DNA of 64,000 nucleotides from contig NZ_JAGPXT010000011.1 in assembly GCF_018070465.1 (NCBI RefSeq), positions 105,705 through 169,704 on the forward strand, given 5' to 3'. The position numbers and the translations under genes are program-made. Shown here in pieces: positions 17,842 through 27,209 of this stretch (its first letter is position 1; every line of letters starts with the position of its first letter). Under the pieces are notes generated by a model that was not told the origin of the DNA, searched no databases, and saw nothing but the letters and a program-made list of their open reading frames with translations. The DNA comes from Micromonospora sp. C95. GTDB taxonomy: Bacteria > Actinomycetota > Actinomycetes > Mycobacteriales > Micromonosporaceae.

Positions 17842-18693
17842 ATGTCAGTGCGGCCGTCCGGTGATGACGCCAACGACGATGCCACCGGTGACCGGTACGG
17901 CGACGACAACCGTCCCGGCACCGGTGACCGGCACGACGATGCCGACGATGCCAGCGCTGACCGGAAAGGCGACGGTGGCGCCACCGGTGGGCATGCCCTG
18001 TCCAGGATGATCGCCTCCGCGCCCTGGGTGGTGGTGCTGGTCGGCGTCGCGGTCCTGGCGGTGCTGCTGGTGGTGGCGCTGTTGTCGTTCCGTGGTCCCG
18101 AAAGTCCGTCGGCCTGGTCGCCGGGCCCGCCGGTGAGCCTGCCGACAGCCGGGCAGGGCGGCGAGTCGACGCCCACGGCACGGTCGACCGCCTCGACCGG
18201 TCCGTCCGCCTCGGCCACCTCGACGGCTTCGGTGAGCCCGACCGGCTCACCCTCGCGGTCCGGCTCGCCGGAACCGCCGACCGACCCGTCGGGTACCGGA
18301 TCGGTCGTCCGGCCGGACGCCAGCCGGTCGCCGAGTGCGTCGGCACCGGCGGCGCCGGCCGACGAGGGTGGGGCGGTCACCGCCAGCTACCGGGTGCAGG
18401 ACAGCGACGACGCGGACCATTTCGAGGCCCAGTTGGTGGTCCGCAACGGCACCAGCCGGTCGGAAGACTGGCAGGTGGAGTTGCGTTTCAGCGGCGGCGT
18501 CACCGGCATCCGCGCCTCCAGCGGCCCCGGAGTGTCGGTGACCATCAGGGGTAGCGGCTGGTACCTGCTCAGCGGCACCGGTCAGCTCGCCGCCGGCGCC
18601 CAGCAGTCGGTGCAACTGCGGTTCACCCGTACCGGGGGCGGCGAGTACCCGACACAGTGCACGGTGAATGGATCCGGCTGCGGGATGGGGTAG
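17842..18693 (+). CDS. Membrane-anchored CBM2-like (cellulose-binding fold) protein
   Basis: A 283-residue protein. It has a 50-residue acidic cytoplasmic N-terminus (Asp/Gly/Thr-rich), one membrane helix (about residues 62-86, WVVVLVGVAVLAVLLVVALL), a 90-residue Ser/Thr/Pro linker outside the cell, and a C-terminal domain of about 105 residues with a CBM2-like strand order (YRVQDSDDADHFEAQLVVRN, WQVELRFSGGV, GWYLLSGTGQLAAGAQQSVQ, paired Cys at the end). CBM2 modules bind cellulose or other glucans, but the exposed aromatic strip is reduced here. ATG 17842 was preferred to GTG 17830. It is a paralogue of the next gene. Confidence 0.72.
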   Translation: MSVRPSGDDANDDATGDRYGDDNRPGTGDRHDDADDASADRKGDGGATGGHALSRMIASAPWVVVLVGVAVLAVLLVVALLSFRGPESPSAWSPGPPVSLPTAGQGGESTPTARSTASTGPSASATSTASVSPTGSPSRSGSPEPPTDPSGTGSVVRPDASRSPSASAPAAPADEGGAVTASYRVQDSDDADHFEAQLVVRNGTSRSEDWQVELRFSGGVTGIRASSGPGVSVTIRGSGWYLLSGTGQLAAGAQQSVQLRFTRTGGGEYPTQCTVNGSGCGMG

Positions 18694-18772
18694 GACAGTT
18701 CATGATTCGTCCGGCACTTTCCGGCGCGGCTGAAGATCGTTACGCTTGCCGGGCTGCCCGCTGAGGAGAGAC

Positions 18773-19468
18773 ATGTCCGGTACGCGTCGCGCTCCCCGTC
18801 AGTTCCCGCCGCACGGCTCCGCCGCCGTGGCTTCCTCGCCGTGGATCCTGGTGTCGATCGGGGTCGTCATCATGGTGGTGCTGCTCGTCATCGCGGTCGG
18901 CGCGTACCGGGGTCCCGGGCCGGACTTCCAGCCGGTGCCGCCGGGGCAGCCCCCGGTCGCCGCCGCGCCGATACCCGAGCGGGCCTCCTCGGCGGATCGG
19001 GAGGTGTCGACACCGCCGTCGGTCGCGGTGCCCGGGCTGTCCCCACGCCGGACCGACCCGCCGAGCCCGACCCCGAGCGCCTCGCGCACGACGTCCCCGC
19101 CGCCATCGGCGGCACCGTCCCGTACGACGGAGCCGCCGGCACCGCCGCCCGCGCCGATCGACGCGCGTTACCGGGTCTTGCACACGTTTCACGGCGGCTT
19201 CATCGCCGAGGTGTCGATCCGCAACACCTCCCATCGTGACCTGGACTGGGTGGCGCGGGTGGACTACCCGGGCGGGCGGGTGGTGACCGCCTGGCTGGAA
19301 GGCGTGCCGCAGGGGACGTTCAGCGGCACCGGCGGGACGCTTACCTACCGCAGCGGGCCGGACCTGGATGCCTGGTCGTCGGTGTACCTGCGCTTCCACA
19401 TCGAGTCGGCCGATCCCCGTCCCGCGAGCTGCACCGTCTCCGGGCGCACCTGCCGCAGTCGTCGTTAG
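18773..19468 (+). CDS. Membrane-anchored CBM2-like protein, second copy
   Basis: A 231-residue protein with the same plan as its upstream neighbour: a short cytoplasmic N-terminus, membrane helix (about residues 22-44, WILVSIGVVIMVVLLVIAVG), Pro/Ser/Thr linker, and a C-terminal domain (DARYRVLHTFHGGFIAEVSI, RDLDWVARVDYPGG, SSVYLRFHIESAD, paired Cys). GAGGAG precedes ATG 18773. The two tandem copies lie just upstream of a secreted amylopullulanase, which suggests a cell-surface glucan theme, but cotranscription is not shown: a 131-bp spacer with operator-like repeats intervenes. Confidence 0.72.
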   Translation: MSGTRRAPRQFPPHGSAAVASSPWILVSIGVVIMVVLLVIAVGAYRGPGPDFQPVPPGQPPVAAAPIPERASSADREVSTPPSVAVPGLSPRRTDPPSPTPSASRTTSPPPSAAPSRTTEPPAPPPAPIDARYRVLHTFHGGFIAEVSIRNTSHRDLDWVARVDYPGGRVVTAWLEGVPQGTFSGTGGTLTYRSGPDLDAWSSVYLRFHIESADPRPASCTVSGRTCRSRR

Positions 19469-19494
19469 CTCACGCGCACGGGTGACGGTCCCGT

Positions 19495-19543
19495 CTTGCG
19501 CAAGTGTCTGCTTTGTTGCGGGCCTGTTTGCAAGGTATTGCAG
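19495..19543. promoter_or_regulatory. Candidate glucan-responsive operator upstream of the amylopullulanase
   Basis: The spacer holds the perfect palindrome CTTGCGCAAG (19495-19504) and TTTGCAAGGTATTGCAG (19527-19543). Both recall the CTTGCAG/CTTGCAAG elements bound by LacI-type MalR regulators of alpha-glucan genes in actinobacteria. This is a resemblance only. Confidence 0.4.
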
Positions 19544-19599
19544 AATTTTTCGGCAAGGGCTAGCGTGCGGGCCAATCAGCGACCAGAGGAAGGCCGTCG

Positions 19600-22500
19600 A
19601 TGAAACCCCCGCCGACACCGCGAAAAATCCTGCTCGCCCTCGTCTTCCTGCTCACCGTCACCCTGGTCGGCACGCCCGTCGCGGTGACCCCCGCCGCCGC
19701 GATCGGTCGGTCCGCCGGCATCGGGGCACCGAGCGCCACCGGTGCCGTCACCTGGCACCGGGAACCCTCCGCCACGGCCCTGCTCGCGGCCGGCCGCAAC
19801 CAGGCGAAGGCCGAGCAGTTCTACTTCGTACTGCCGGACCGGTTCGCCAACGGCGATCCGCGCAACGACCGCGGCGGCCTTGCCGGCGACCGGCTGCGCA
19901 CCGGGTACGACCCCACGGACAAGGGGTTCTACCAGGGCGGTGACCTCAAGGGACTTACCGAGCGACTCGACTACATCGAGGGGCTGGGCACCACCGCCAT
20001 CTGGCTGGCACCGGTGTTCAAGAACCGGCCGGTGCAGGGTGCGGGCGACGACGTGTCGGCCGGCTACCACGGCTACTGGATCACCGACTTCACCCAGGTC
20101 GACCCCCACTTCGGCAACCCCGCCGACCTGAAGAAACTGGTCAAGCTCGCGCACCGGCGCGGCATCAAGGTCTACCTCGACGTCATCGTCAACCACACCG
20201 CCGACGTCATCGCCTACGAGGAGGACACGTACACCTACGTCGACAAGGCGACCGCACCCTACCGCGACGCGCAGGGCCGACCGTTCGAGGACCGTAACTA
20301 CGCCGACGGCAGCCGCGACTTCCCGAAGGTCGACGGCGACTCGTTCCCGTACACCCCGACGTTCGAGACCCGGGCCGACGCGAAGGTCAAGGTCCCGGCG
20401 TGGTTGAACGATCCCACCATGTACCACAACCGCGGTGACTCCACCTTCGCCGGGGAGAACAGCGAGTACGGCGACTTCTTCGGCCTCGACGACCTGTGGA
20501 CCGAGCGGCCCGAGGTGGTCCGTGGCATGACGGAGATCTACGCTGACTGGGTGCGGGCGACCGGTGTCGACGGCTTCCGGCTGGACACGGTCAAGCACGT
20601 CAACATGGACTTCTGGCCGCAGTTCAGCCAGGGGGTGCAGCAGGCGGCGGCCCGCGCCGGCAAGCGGGACTTCTTCATGTTCGGCGAGGTGTACAGCGCG
20701 GACCCGGAGATCGCCTCCAGCTACGTGCGGCAGGGCGGGCTGCCCGCCACGTTGGACTTCGGCTTCCAGGAGGCCGCGCGCGGCTACACCGCGAACGACG
20801 GATCGGCCAAGGCGTTGGCCGAGCTCTACGCCCGCGACGACCTCTACGCCGCCCGGGACACCCACGCCGGGCGGCTCACCACCTTCCTCGGAAACCACGA
20901 CATGGGCCGGATCGGCTCGTTCATCGCCAACGGCCCCACCGACCCGGCCAGCCACCTGCGTCGGGACCAGCTCGCCCACGAGCTGATGTTCCTCACCCGG
21001 GGCCAGCCGGTGATCTACTCCGGTGACGAGCAGGGCTTCACCGGCGCCGGCGGGGACAAGGACGCCCGGCAGCCGATGTTCGCCTCACGCACCCCGGACT
21101 ACCTCGACGACGACCTGCTCGGCACCGACCGCAGCCACGCGGTCGACCAGTTCGACCCGACGCACCCGCTCTACCGCACCATCGCCGACCTGGGCCGGTT
21201 GCGCCAGGCCCACCCGGCCCTGCGCGACGGCGTGCAGGTCACCCGGTACGCCGCCGACGGACCCGGGGTCTTCGCCTTCTCCCGGTTCGACCCGGACGAC
21301 CGCACCGAGTACCTGGTCGCGGTAAACAACGCCACGAGCGCGCAGACCGTCACCGTGGACACCTGGTCGGGCGGTGCCACCTTCACGGGCATCCACGGTG
21401 CCACCGCCCGACCGGTCGCCACGGGCGACGGGAAGCTGACCCTGACCGTGCCGCCCCTGTCGGCGGCGGTGCACCGGGCGGACAAGCCGGTAGCACTGCC
21501 CGACGCCAAGCCGGGCATCACCATCACCGCGCCCGCCGGATCGCCGGCCACCCGGGCCGAGGTGACCGCCCAGGTCACCGGCGACCCGCTGGCCCACGTC
21601 GCGATGGCCACCCGGGTGGCCGGCGGTAAGTGGACGCTGCTCGGCTCCGCCCAGCGTGCGCCCTACACCGTGCACCACGACCTGACCGGTCTGGCTGCCG
21701 GCACGAAGATCGAGTACAAGGCGGTGGTCCGCGACGGCCGGGGCCGCACCGCCGCCGCCCGGTCCACCACCACCGTCGGCACCCCGGACCTGCCCGGCTC
21801 GTCGCGGGACTGGCTGGTGGTCCACCACCAGCGCCCCGACGGCGACTACGCCGACTGGGGGCTGTACGCCTGGGGTGACATCGACCCGGAGTACGCCACC
21901 GAGTGGCCGCAGGGGCAGCCGTTCGCGGGAAGCGACGCGTACGGACGGTTCGCCTGGGTGAAGCTCAAGCCCGGCGCGAAGACCGTCGGGTTCCTGGTGG
22001 TCGACGCCGACGGCAACAAGGACGTGGACAACGACCGGACCGTGGACGTGACCCGCACCGGTGAGGTCTGGGTCAAGCAGGGCGACCCGGCGACGTACCA
22101 GACCCGGGAGGAGGCCACCGGCGAGCCCGCCCCGCCGGTCGAGGAGGGCACGGCGGTCATCCACTACCACCGCCCCGACGGCGACTACGACGGCTGGGGC
22201 CTGCACCTGTGGGACGGCGCGGCCACCCCCACCGACTGGGCGACGCCGATGCCGCCGACCCGGACCGACTCCTTCGGCGCGGAGTTCCGGGTGCCGCTGG
22301 CCGAGGGCGCGACCGGGCTGAGCTACATCATCCATCGCGGCGACGAGAAGGACCTGCCGCAGGACCAGCGGCTCGACTTCGCCGACGCCGGCCGTGAGGT
22401 CTGGTTGCTCGCCGCGACTCCGGGCCGGCTGTTGCCGGCGACGGCCACCGGATCCGGTACGGACGCCGACATCAGCAAGCAGCGGGCGCACTGGATCGAC

Positions 22501-25092
22501 AGGTCCACCGTCGCCTGGCGCACCGGCCCCACCGACGGTCGGGCGTACGCGCTGGTGGCCGCGCCGACCGGCGGGGTGCGCGTGGTCGACGGCGAGCTGG
22601 TCGGGACGTACACCTCGCTGCCGTTGACCGCGCGGCGCAACGGGCTCACCGAGGCCCAGCGCGCGACCTTCCCGCACCTGTGGGACCACCGGGCCTTCAC
22701 CCTGGACCGACGCGATCTGGCCAGGGTGCCGGCGGCCCTGCGCGGGCAGCTGCTGGTGACCGAGCGGGCCGCCGACGGCACCCTGCTCGGCGCCACCGGC
22801 GTGCAGATCCCGGGTGTGCTCGACGACGTGTACGCGCCGGCCACCGCCGCGCGGCTCGGTGCCACGTTCACCGGTGGTGTACCGACCCTGTCGGTCTGGG
22901 CACCCACCGCCCGGACGGTGTCGCTGGAGTTGTACGACGCGCCGACCGCCACCGCGCGACAGGTGGCGATGCGCCGCGACGACCGCACCGGCGTGTGGTC
23001 GGTACGCGGGCAGCGGTCCTGGAGCGGCAAGTACTACCGCTACCGGGTGCAGGCGTGGCAGCCGGCCACGCAGCAGCTGGTCACCGCCTCGGTCACCGAC
23101 CCGTACTCGGTGGCGCTGGCGGCGGACTCCACGCACAGCCAGATCGTCGACCTGACCGACCCGAGACTCGCCCCGGCGGGCTGGGCGCGGCTGCGCAAGC
23201 CGGCCGCGGTGCCGCCGGCCAGGGTGCAGATCTCCGAGCTGTCGGTGCGGGACTTCTCCATCGCCGACGACACCGTGCCGCCGCAGCGGCGGGGCACCTT
23301 CCTCGCCTTCACCGACCCGGCCACCGCCGGCATGCGCCACCTGGGGGCGATAAGCGACGCCGGGGTGACCCACCTGCACCTGCTGCCGGCGTTCGACTTC
23401 GCCACCATCCCCGAGCGCCGGGCCGACCAGCGGCAGCCGGACTGTGACCTGGCCGCCCTGCCACCGGACTCGGAGCGGCAGCAGGAGTGCGTGGCCGAGG
23501 TGAAGGAGACCGACGGCTACAACTGGGGGTACGACCCGCTGCACTACACCGTCCCCGAGGGCGGGTACGCGGTCGACCCGGCCGGCGCCGGGCGCACCAC
23601 CGAGTTCCGGCAGATGGTGGCCGGGGTCAACGGCGCGGGCCTGCGGGTGGTCATGGACGTGGTCTACAACCACACCTCGGCCGCCGGCACCGACCCGAAG
23701 TCGGTGCTGGACCAGATCGTGCCCGGCTACTACCACCGGCTGCTCGACGACGGCACGGTGGCCACCTCCACCTGCTGCGCGAACACCGCGCCCGAGCACG
23801 CCATGATGGGCAAGCTGGTGGTGGACTCGCTCGTCACCTGGGCGAAGGCGTACAAGGTGGACGGGTTCCGGTTCGACCTGATGGGCCACCACCCGAAGGC
23901 GAACATCCTGGCCGTACGCGCCGCACTTGACGAGCTGACGGTGGCCCGGGACGGGGTGGAGGGCAAGGACATCCTGCTCTACGGCGAGGGCTGGAACTTC
24001 GGCGAGGTGGCCGACGATGCCCGCTTCGTCCAGGCCAGCCAGGCCAACATGGCCGGCACCGGGATCGGCACGTTCAACGACCGGCTACGCGACGCGGTGC
24101 GCGGCGGCGGCCCGTTCGACGACAACCCACGCCGGCAGGGCTTCGCCTCCGGGCTGTACACCGACCCCAACGGCGATCCGGTGAACGGCTCGGCCGCCGA
24201 GCAACGGGCCCGGCTGCTGGCTCAGCACGACCTGGTCAAGGTGGGCCTGACCGGCAACCTGCGCGGCTACCGGTTCGTCGACTCGGCGGGCCGGCAGGTC
24301 ACCGGCGCCGAGGTGGACTACAACGGCTCGCCGGCCGGCTACACCGACGCGCCCGGGGAGGCGGTCACCTACGTCGACGCGCACGACAACGAGATCCTGT
24401 ACGACGCGCTGGCGTACAAGCTGCCGCAGGACACCTCGGCCACGGACCGGGCCCGGATGCAGGTGCTGGCGCTGAGCACGGTGGTGATGAGCCAGGGCGC
24501 CGGCTTCGTCACCACCGGCACCGAGCGGCTGCGGTCGAAGTCGCTGGACCGTAACTCGTACAACTCGGGGGACTGGTTCAACCAGATCCGGTGGGACTGC
24601 GCCCAGGGCAACGGCTTCGGCATCGGGCTGCCGGCGGCCGAGGACAACCGGGACAAGTGGCCGTACGCGAAGCCGCTGCTGGCCGATCCGTCGCTGGTGC
24701 CGGACTGCGCGGCGGTCGAGTTGACCGACGCCCGCTACGCCGAACTGCTGCGGATCCGGGCCTCGTCGCCGGTCTTCGGGCTGCCCACCGCGAAGGAGGT
24801 GCAGCGCCGGGTCGCCTTCCCGCTGTCCGGCGCGGACGAGACCCCGGGGGTGCTCACCATGACCCTCGACGCCGGTGGGCTCGGTGGTGCGTGGAGGTCG
24901 GTGACGGTGGTCTTCAACGCCACCCCGGAGACCGCCACGCAGCGGGTGACCGGACTGCGCGGGGCGGACGTGACGCTGCACCCGGTGTTGCGCTCCTCGG
25001 CCGACCCGGTGCTGCGTACCGCGGCCTTCGACCGGGCCAGCGGCACGTTCACCGTACCGGCGCGCAGTGTGGCGGTGTTCGTCCAGCGGTAG
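19600..25092 (+). CDS. Secreted two-domain amylopullulanase (GH13 alpha-amylase + pullulanase)
   Basis: An 1830-residue exported enzyme degrading starch-type glucans by alpha-1,4 and alpha-1,6 cleavage. It has a signal peptide of about 33 residues. The first GH13 barrel (about 65-620) has nucleophile Asp329 in GFRLDTVKH, acid Glu363 in FGEVYS and Asp434 in GNHDMGR. A spacer domain follows, then two CBM41-type modules opening with [17 protein letters not shown] and [17 protein letters not shown] (about 745-925). Next come a pullulanase N-domain and a second barrel with [10 protein letters not shown] (Tyr1307), Asp1426 in [10 protein letters not shown], Glu1463 in YGEGWNFGE and Asp1596 in YVDAHDNE. 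All six catalytic carboxylates are present. The ATG follows AGAGGAAGG. It appears monocistronic with a terminator. Confidence 0.96.
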   Translation: MKPPPTPRKILLALVFLLTVTLVGTPVAVTPAAAIGRSAGIGAPSATGAVTWHREPSATALLAAGRNQAKAEQFYFVLPDRFANGDPRNDRGGLAGDRLRTGYDPTDKGFYQGGDLKGLTERLDYIEGLGTTAIWLAPVFKNRPVQGAGDDVSAGYHGYWITDFTQVDPHFGNPADLKKLVKLAHRRGIKVYLDVIVNHTADVIAYEEDTYTYVDKATAPYRDAQGRPFEDRNYADGSRDFPKVDGDSFPYTPTFETRADAKVKVPAWLNDPTMYHNRGDSTFAGENSEYGDFFGLDDLWTERPEVVRGMTEIYADWVRATGVDGFRLDTVKHVNMDFWPQFSQGVQQAAARAGKRDFFMFGEVYSADPEIASSYVRQGGLPATLDFGFQEAARGYTANDGSAKALAELYARDDLYAARDTHAGRLTTFLGNHDMGRIGSFIANGPTDPASHLRRDQLAHELMFLTRGQPVIYSGDEQGFTGAGGDKDARQPMFASRTPDYLDDDLLGTDRSHAVDQFDPTHPLYRTIADLGRLRQAHPALRDGVQVTRYAADGPGVFAFSRFDPDDRTEYLVAVNNATSAQTVTVDTWSGGATFTGIHGATARPVATGDGKLTLTVPPLSAAVHRADKPVALPDAKPGITITAPAGSPATRAEVTAQVTGDPLAHVAMATRVAGGKWTLLGSAQRAPYTVHHDLTGLAAGTKIEYKAVVRDGRGRTAAARSTTTVGTPDLPGSSRDWLVVHHQRPDGDYADWGLYAWGDIDPEYATEWPQGQPFAGSDAYGRFAWVKLKPGAKTVGFLVVDADGNKDVDNDRTVDVTRTGEVWVKQGDPATYQTREEATGEPAPPVEEGTAVIHYHRPDGDYDGWGLHLWDGAATPTDWATPMPPTRTDSFGAEFRVPLAEGATGLSYIIHRGDEKDLPQDQRLDFADAGREVWLLAATPGRLLPATATGSGTDADISKQRAHWIDRSTVAWRTGPTDGRAYALVAAPTGGVRVVDGELVGTYTSLPLTARRNGLTEAQRATFPHLWDHRAFTLDRRDLARVPAALRGQLLVTERAADGTLLGATGVQIPGVLDDVYAPATAARLGATFTGGVPTLSVWAPTARTVSLELYDAPTATARQVAMRRDDRTGVWSVRGQRSWSGKYYRYRVQAWQPATQQLVTASVTDPYSVALAADSTHSQIVDLTDPRLAPAGWARLRKPAAVPPARVQISELSVRDFSIADDTVPPQRRGTFLAFTDPATAGMRHLGAISDAGVTHLHLLPAFDFATIPERRADQRQPDCDLAALPPDSERQQECVAEVKETDGYNWGYDPLHYTVPEGGYAVDPAGAGRTTEFRQMVAGVNGAGLRVVMDVVYNHTSAAGTDPKSVLDQIVPGYYHRLLDDGTVATSTCCANTAPEHAMMGKLVVDSLVTWAKAYKVDGFRFDLMGHHPKANILAVRAALDELTVARDGVEGKDILLYGEGWNFGEVADDARFVQASQANMAGTGIGTFNDRLRDAVRGGGPFDDNPRRQGFASGLYTDPNGDPVNGSAAEQRARLLAQHDLVKVGLTGNLRGYRFVDSAGRQVTGAEVDYNGSPAGYTDAPGEAVTYVDAHDNEILYDALAYKLPQDTSATDRARMQVLALSTVVMSQGAGFVTTGTERLRSKSLDRNSYNSGDWFNQIRWDCAQGNGFGIGLPAAEDNRDKWPYAKPLLADPSLVPDCAAVELTDARYAELLRIRASSPVFGLPTAKEVQRRVAFPLSGADETPGVLTMTLDAGGLGGAWRSVTVVFNATPETATQRVTGLRGADVTLHPVLRSSADPVLRTAAFDRASGTFTVPARSVAVFVQR

Positions 25093-25113
25093 TGCCGTGC
25101 CGGTGACACGCTC

Positions 25114-25157
25114 CGGCCCCGCCGGTCCGATCCTGCTGGATCGTCCCGGCGGGGCCG
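25114..25157. terminator. Bidirectional terminator
   Basis: CGGCCCCGCCGG (25114-25125) pairs with CCGGCGGGGCCG (25146-25157); a second stem GATCC/GGATC (25129-25133 with 25138-25142) closes the loop. It lies between convergent genes. Confidence 0.75.
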
Positions 25158-25201
25158 AAGTCCCCGTCACCTCGGTCCGGCGGGTGCCGGCACCGCGTTG
25201 A

Positions 25202-26872
25202 TCAGCCGAAGCAGTTCGGGATCGGGGTGAAGGTGCCGGCGCAGTTGGTCGGCTTGTTGGCCGTGATGGCCGACTTGTCGTCCACGTTCACCTCACCGAG
25301 GAAGCTGAAGACACCGCCAGCGGTGAGCGTGGCGAAGTTGTGCGCCACCTTCGTCTTCTCCAGGTCGATCACACCGGCGACGGTGAAGATGCCGCCGCCG
25401 ACGCCCAGCGGGCCGACGGCCCGGTTGCCGCTGATCTCGCTGTGCCGGAAGGTCGCCTCACCGGTGCCGTTGAACACGCCACCGCCGAAGAAGCCGGCCT
25501 TGTTCTCGACGATCTTGGTCTCCTCGACGTTGGCGATCGCGCGGAAGCCGAGGGCCAGGCCACCGCCGACACCGACCGTGGTGTTCTTGGCGACCTCGAC
25601 GTGGGCCAGTTCGAGGGTGCTGTCGTCGCCGGCCGCGGTGACGCCGCCGCCGGCCAGGACCGCGGTGTTCCCGGTGATCTTGGAGTACCGGACGGTCGTG
25701 TTGCCCTCGATGTCGAGCACGCCACCGCCGAAGCCGAGCACCTCGTTGCTGGTGATTTCGGTCTTCTCGATCCAGGCGGTGCCGCCGTCGATGTCCCGAC
25801 GGAAGATGAACGCCGCGCCGTTGGCGATGCCGCCACCGCCGATGATCGCGTCGTTGTTCTTCACGGTCGACTCGGCCACCCGCAGCACGCCCGCGTTGAA
25901 GATGCCGCCGCCGTAGAGGAAGGCGGTGTTGTCCGCGACCGTGGTGTGGTAGAGGCTGGCCTTGCCGAAGTTGGCCAGGCCACCACCGACGCCGCCGGCC
26001 TGGTTGGCGACGATGTGCGTCTCCTCGAAGGAGGCGGTGCCGCCGGGCTGCACGAGCACGCCACCACCGTCGTTCGACTCCGGTTCGACAAGCACCGACG
26101 GTGCGCTCGCGGCCTTGGCCTTGAGCGCGATGCCCTTCGGCTCGGCCTGGAGCAACGGCAGGTACTCCTGCTTCGCCTCGGCGGCCTTCGTCGCCTCGAC
26201 CGAGTTGGAGAACCGCGACCAGACCGCTTCCGGCGTGTCGCCGTTGACCGGCAGCGCCCGGGTCTGACCGTTCTTGATGGTCAGGCCCTTGACGGTCAGG
26301 TTTCCGCCGCGACCCACGTTGAGGATCCGGAACTCCTCGGCCGTGGCGTCCCGGACGATCTTGGTGTCGTGGCCCTTGAGCACCACGTTCTCCGTGATCA
26401 CCGGAAGGCCGTTCGGGCCGGTCCCGTCGCCGTAGTCGGAACGGGTCAGGGAGTAGGTGCATCCCTTGGCGAGGTTGAGCACAGCGCCGTGGTTCTCGTT
26501 GGCGTAGACCAGGGCCTGGATCAGCTTGTCGCTGTCGCAGGGCACCTCCTTGCCGTGGTCCCGCTTCTCGTCGTCCCGCTTCTGGTCGTGCCGGCCACGC
26601 TCGTCGGCGGCGTCGTCGGCCCGGTCCTCCTTCTTGCCCTTGTGCTCCTCGGGCGCTACCGCGTTCTGGTCGCCGTCCCTGCTGACCTGCTGGGCGGTGG
26701 ACCAGCGCAGACCATCGGTACCAACCGCGCCGGCGCCGGTGGCGACCCCGACGGCGGCGATGCTGACCACGCCGGTGAGCCCGGCGACGCCACTGGCGAG
26801 CCAGAGCTTACGACGCCGCTTGGGCGTCGCCTCCGGCTCGCTGGCGTTGTTCTTAGCTACATAGTTGGACAT
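25202..26872 (-). CDS. Secreted/surface right-handed beta-helix protein, paralogue A
   Basis: A 556-residue protein. A basic N-terminus ending in KRRRKLWLASGVAGLTG leads into one membrane helix or uncleaved signal (about residues 20-48). A charged spacer (Lys/Asp/Arg/Glu-rich, about 75-108), the domain VPCDSDKLIQALVYANENHG with a second Cys, and a long beta-helix of GGG-turn rungs follow (GGGLANFG, GGGIFNAG, GGGVLDIEG, GGGVFNG). The C-terminus has a conserved Cys pair and ends NCFG. Similar Chlamydia-type polymorphic or adhesin-like helices are typical of surface proteins. It shares about 80 bp of upstream sequence, N-terminal domain and end motif with the gene at 27210-29015. Confidence 0.8.
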   Translation of the reverse strand: MSNYVAKNNASEPEATPKRRRKLWLASGVAGLTGVVSIAAVGVATGAGAVGTDGLRWSTAQQVSRDGDQNAVAPEEHKGKKEDRADDAADERGRHDQKRDDEKRDHGKEVPCDSDKLIQALVYANENHGAVLNLAKGCTYSLTRSDYGDGTGPNGLPVITENVVLKGHDTKIVRDATAEEFRILNVGRGGNLTVKGLTIKNGQTRALPVNGDTPEAVWSRFSNSVEATKAAEAKQEYLPLLQAEPKGIALKAKAASAPSVLVEPESNDGGGVLVQPGGTASFEETHIVANQAGGVGGGLANFGKASLYHTTVADNTAFLYGGGIFNAGVLRVAESTVKNNDAIIGGGGIANGAAFIFRRDIDGGTAWIEKTEITSNEVLGFGGGVLDIEGNTTVRYSKITGNTAVLAGGGVTAAGDDSTLELAHVEVAKNTTVGVGGGLALGFRAIANVEETKIVENKAGFFGGGVFNGTGEATFRHSEISGNRAVGPLGVGGGIFTVAGVIDLEKTKVAHNFATLTAGGVFSFLGEVNVDDKSAITANKPTNCAGTFTPIPNCFG

Positions 26873-26933
26873 CGGAGCTCTCTGCCCTCTCGTCGTACCA
26901 GACAGGGTCGTCACGCACAGGCGAGCGTCCCCT

Positions 26934-27015
26934 GCTACAAATCGGTTGTAGCTCCCAGAACCACCGTATGAGAATGTTCCTCGCCTCAGGCCCTTATCCG
27001 AAATAACCCCACATT
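26934..27015 (-). promoter_or_regulatory. Conserved upstream module of beta-helix paralogue A
   Basis: Three blocks match the upstream region of paralogue B: the inverted repeat GCTACAA-5-TTGTAGC (26934-26952), a 25-bp identical block with GAGGAACATTCTCATACGG in sense (26960-26984), and a 20-bp block with GGGGTTATTTCGGAT (26996-27015). Blocks 2 and 3 are 11 bp apart in both copies. Confidence 0.65.
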
Positions 27016-27125
27016 AGGTACGACGGTGACTAGCGAGACCCAGGGCCGTGCTGATCGGCACGCCCGGGTGGCTTCCGCTCGGACCTGCGCGGACGGGTCT
27101 GGAGGGGAGAAGTGGAAAAGAAGGT

Positions 27126-27161
27126 GGGGCTCCTCCGCGCCGAGCGGCACGGAGGAGCCCC
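27126..27161. terminator. Terminator after beta-helix paralogue B
   Basis: GGGGCTCCTCCG (27126-27137) pairs with CGGAGGAGCCCC (27150-27161), a 12-bp perfect stem with a 12-nt loop, 48 bp past the stop of the minus-strand gene. Confidence 0.7.
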
Positions 27162-27209
27162 TCTATGTGGTGGTGCTGTCCTGTTGCCTGTCGCTCGCCC
27201 CGGCGTCGG

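Noticed and set aside
21085..23892. A 935-codon open frame antisense to the amylopullulanase
   Set aside because: Very high GC keeps antisense frames open; the translation is Val/Arg/Gly/His-rich with no family motifs, while the sense strand has complete catalytic motifs.
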